A DNA stretch of 6,460 bases from JAWVZB01 sp033722375 (GTDB lineage Bacteria > Actinomycetota > Nitriliruptoria > Nitriliruptorales > Nitriliruptoraceae): assembly GCA_033722375.1 (NCBI GenBank), contig JAWVZB010000143.1, positions 1-6,460 of the forward strand, in the 5' to 3' direction. The notes beneath the pieces were generated by a model. The model had not been told where the DNA came from. It did no database searches and saw only the letters and a list, made by a program, of their open reading frames with translations. The position numbers and the translations under genes were made by a program. Below are positions 5,624-6,460 of this stretch, in pieces; position 1 is the stretch's first letter, and every line of letters starts with the position of its first letter.

Positions 5624-5938
5624 TTAGTTCCCGTCGCATCCCAAGGCGATGGCGATCGCTCCGCAGACCTCGTCGAGGGTCTCGTCATCGATGGTGCCGA
5701 GCCGCCGTGTCAGGCGGCGCTGGGACACCGTGTGTAGTCCGTCGCAGTTGATGACAGACGCCTGATCGATCCCGGCGTCGATGTCGATCGGGACCTCGAC
5801 GGTGAGTCCGCGCACCTGTGTCGTGATCTCGGCGACTGTGACGTTCGCGCGTACGTCCAGCACCTCCCCGCGGGTGACGACCAAGACGGGGCGTGGCTTG
5901 CGGCCGACGTCGGCGAGCCAGACCTGCCCGCGCCTCAC
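5624..5938 (-). CDS. mazF: MazF/PemK-type toxin (type II toxin-antitoxin endoribonuclease)
   Basis: This gene encodes 104 residues, a normal length for MazF/PemK toxins, which cleave mRNA at short sequence motifs unless neutralised by their antitoxin. The opening RRGQVWLADVG, the KPRPVLVV strand (with the conserved Arg at residue 16), VAEITTQVRGLTVEVP (34-50, with the active-site Thr region) and SVINCDGLHTVSQRRL (61-76) follow the family order. The end has the usual RLGTIDDETLDEV helix. The start is a GTG (5936-5938) that overlaps the antitoxin stop codon as GTGA, with GGAG (5943-5946) four bases upstream inside the antitoxin gene. Translation is therefore probably coupled to the antitoxin. 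All key segments look intact, so the toxin is likely active. Its cleavage specificity cannot be predicted. Confidence 0.88.
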   Translation of the reverse strand: MRRGQVWLADVGRKPRPVLVVTRGEVLDVRANVTVAEITTQVRGLTVEVPIDIDAGIDQASVINCDGLHTVSQRRLTRRLGTIDDETLDEVCGAIAIALGCDGN

Positions 5939-6135
5939 GGCTCTCCCCAGGCCTCGGCGTCGTCCCAGTCGGCGTCCTCGGCCTCTGGGTGAGCCAAGTA
6001 GGCCTCGCGGTCACGCTCTGCGCGACGGCGGCGGATGGCCTCCCGCAGCCCTTCGCGAGCCGCCTCGGACACGTTGATCCCGAGCTCGCGTGCTTCTTCC
6101 GCGAGCTCGTCGTCGAGGATCACCGATGTGCGCAT
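5935..6135 (-). CDS. CcdA/MazE-like ribbon-helix-helix antitoxin
   Basis: This gene encodes 66 residues. The N-terminus (RTSVILDDELAEEARELGINVSE as consecutive elements, residues 2-24) is a ribbon-helix-helix DNA-binding unit: a short beta strand, helix A, a turn at GINVSE, then helix B (AAREGLREAI). A basic RRRRAERDRE stretch joins it to an acidic tail containing W58 and W63, the flexible segment that usually wraps around and blocks the toxin. The ATG at 6133-6135 is preferred over longer forms because a -10 box ends six bases upstream and no ribosome-binding site is present. It is the first gene of a two-gene operon and overlaps the toxin start by four bases. Antitoxins of this type normally repress their own promoter, alone or with toxin. 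The family name (CcdA-like versus MazE-like) is less sure than the role. Confidence 0.85.
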   Translation of the reverse strand: MRTSVILDDELAEEARELGINVSEAAREGLREAIRRRRAERDREAYLAHPEAEDADWDDAEAWGEP

Positions 6136-6141
6136 GCAAAG

Positions 6142-6170
6142 AGCATATCGAAGCGACATATGAATGTGAT
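6142..6170 (-). promoter_or_regulatory. Toxin-antitoxin promoter, probably giving a leaderless mRNA
   Basis: On the minus strand a -35-like ATCACA (6165-6170) and a -10 TATGCT (6142-6147) are separated by exactly 17 bases. The -10 ends six bases before the antitoxin ATG, so transcription would start at or next to the A of the start codon. The absence of any Shine-Dalgarno match before this ATG agrees. Leaderless mRNAs are common in actinobacteria. Confidence 0.6.
6144..6162. promoter_or_regulatory. Candidate antitoxin operator
   Basis: Inverted arms catat (6144-6148) and atatg (6158-6162) flank nine bases inside the toxin-antitoxin promoter spacer and -10 region. The right arm is part of a catatg palindrome, and catat is also repeated directly at 6157. 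A ribbon-helix-helix antitoxin bound here would block RNA polymerase. This is based on symmetry and position only. Confidence 0.35.
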
Positions 6171-6307
6171 GCAGCCTATTTCGCCCGGCAACACGTCGAG
6201 CATCTGCCGCGAGGGCCAGGTAGCGGGGCCACCCGGTACGGATGACGCGATAGTGCTCCGCAACCACCGGGCTCACGGCGTGGCCAACCCGCGCGAACTA
6301 CCGCACT

Positions 6308-6325
6308 GGTGAAAGGACGTTCACC
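6308..6325. repeat. Short inverted repeat
   Basis: ggtgaa (6308-6313) and ttcacc (6320-6325) form a 6-bp inverted repeat around six bases, in the gene-free stretch to the right of the toxin-antitoxin promoter. No role is evident. Confidence 0.3.
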
Positions 6326-6372
6326 CGCGCCCCGCTCGGCGACCAGCCACAGCGCGGCATGGTGCAAACTGA

Positions 6373-6400
6373 CAGAAACCGTCGCATGCGCCGGTTTCTG
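6373..6400. repeat. 28-bp near-perfect palindrome
   Basis: Arms CAGAAACCG (6373-6381) and CGGTTTCTG (6392-6400) are perfectly complementary. The centre contains GCATGC (6384-6389) on the same axis, and only the 6382/6391 pair mismatches, so 13 of 14 pairs match. A related half-site, gaaaccgtc, recurs at 6447-6455, within gacgg-aaa-ccgtc (6443-6455). About 325 bases (6136-6460) hold no gene I can support apart from these sites and the toxin-antitoxin promoter. This could be the binding site of a dimeric regulator, replication protein or recombinase, or a transposon end. No function can be assigned from sequence alone. Confidence 0.6.
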
Positions 6401-6460
6401 ACATGAGAACGCCGCTGTTGGCCTCCACCACGACGGCGAGACGACGGAAACCGTCATACC

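Larger units (their letters stand above)
5459..6460. mobile_element. Putative end of an integrated tRNA-targeting element (partial, continues past the window)
   Basis: This segment starts exactly where similarity to tRNA-Gly ends. It contains a tandem repeat near the att core, a strong hairpin, a type II toxin-antitoxin operon and a large palindrome, all typical of accessory DNA. No integrase, relaxase or phage gene is visible here, so the type of element is unknown. It may be a genomic island, integrative plasmid or prophage remnant. The call depends mainly on the tRNA fragment. Confidence 0.5.

Noticed and set aside
6373..6455. CRISPR array based on repeated gaaaccgtc
   Set aside because: Only one palindrome and one half-copy are present, with no regular repeat-spacer pattern and no cas gene.
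6176..6457. Minus-strand 93-codon frame, and the plus-strand frame 5893-6312
   Set aside because: No motif, no ribosome-binding site, and they run through the palindrome or the toxin-antitoxin genes. Both appear to be chance frames.

Overview
The window is GC-rich DNA with dense genes on both strands and GTG as well as ATG starts. It carries a CarD-type RNA-polymerase-binding factor, a DUF3151 gene and a secreted choice-of-anchor B protein. This combination points to an actinobacterium (Actinomycetota), possibly one of the less studied classes. The class is an inference from gene content, not a measured phylogeny.

Layout, left to right. (1) 1-107, minus: the first 36 codons of a carD-like gene. 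(2) 346-447, minus: a 33-residue single-span membrane protein that is easy to miss. (3) 514-1404, plus: a class I SAM-dependent methyltransferase, divergent from the small gene. (4) 1450-2628, minus: an unusual protein with two N-terminal zinc ribbons fused to a protein-kinase fold that has lost several catalytic residues. It converges on the methyltransferase over a 45-base gap containing hairpins. (5) 2905-3336, plus: a DUF3151 gene. (6) 3498-5288, plus: a 596-residue exported protein with a signal peptide, a seven-blade LVIVD / choice-of-anchor B propeller, a Calx-beta domain and a sortase-like tail.

(7) 5414-5458: the 3' half of a tRNA-Gly(GCC) gene on the minus strand, cut off in the anticodon loop. 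Its intact 3' side faces the chromosomal genes. Its broken side faces a different kind of DNA: a tandem 11-bp repeat, a strong hairpin, a CcdA-like/MazF toxin-antitoxin operon with a promoter that looks leaderless, and a 28-bp near-perfect palindrome. I read position ~5459 as the end of an integrated element that used tRNA-Gly as its attachment site. The recombinase and the rebuilt tRNA should lie to the right, outside the window.

The left 5.3 kb looks like ordinary chromosome made of independent transcription units rather than one pathway. The right 1 kb looks like the cargo-bearing end of a mobile element. I do not see a complete new defence or biosynthetic system. The items most worth following up are the zinc-ribbon pseudokinase, the tRNA/att boundary and the palindrome.
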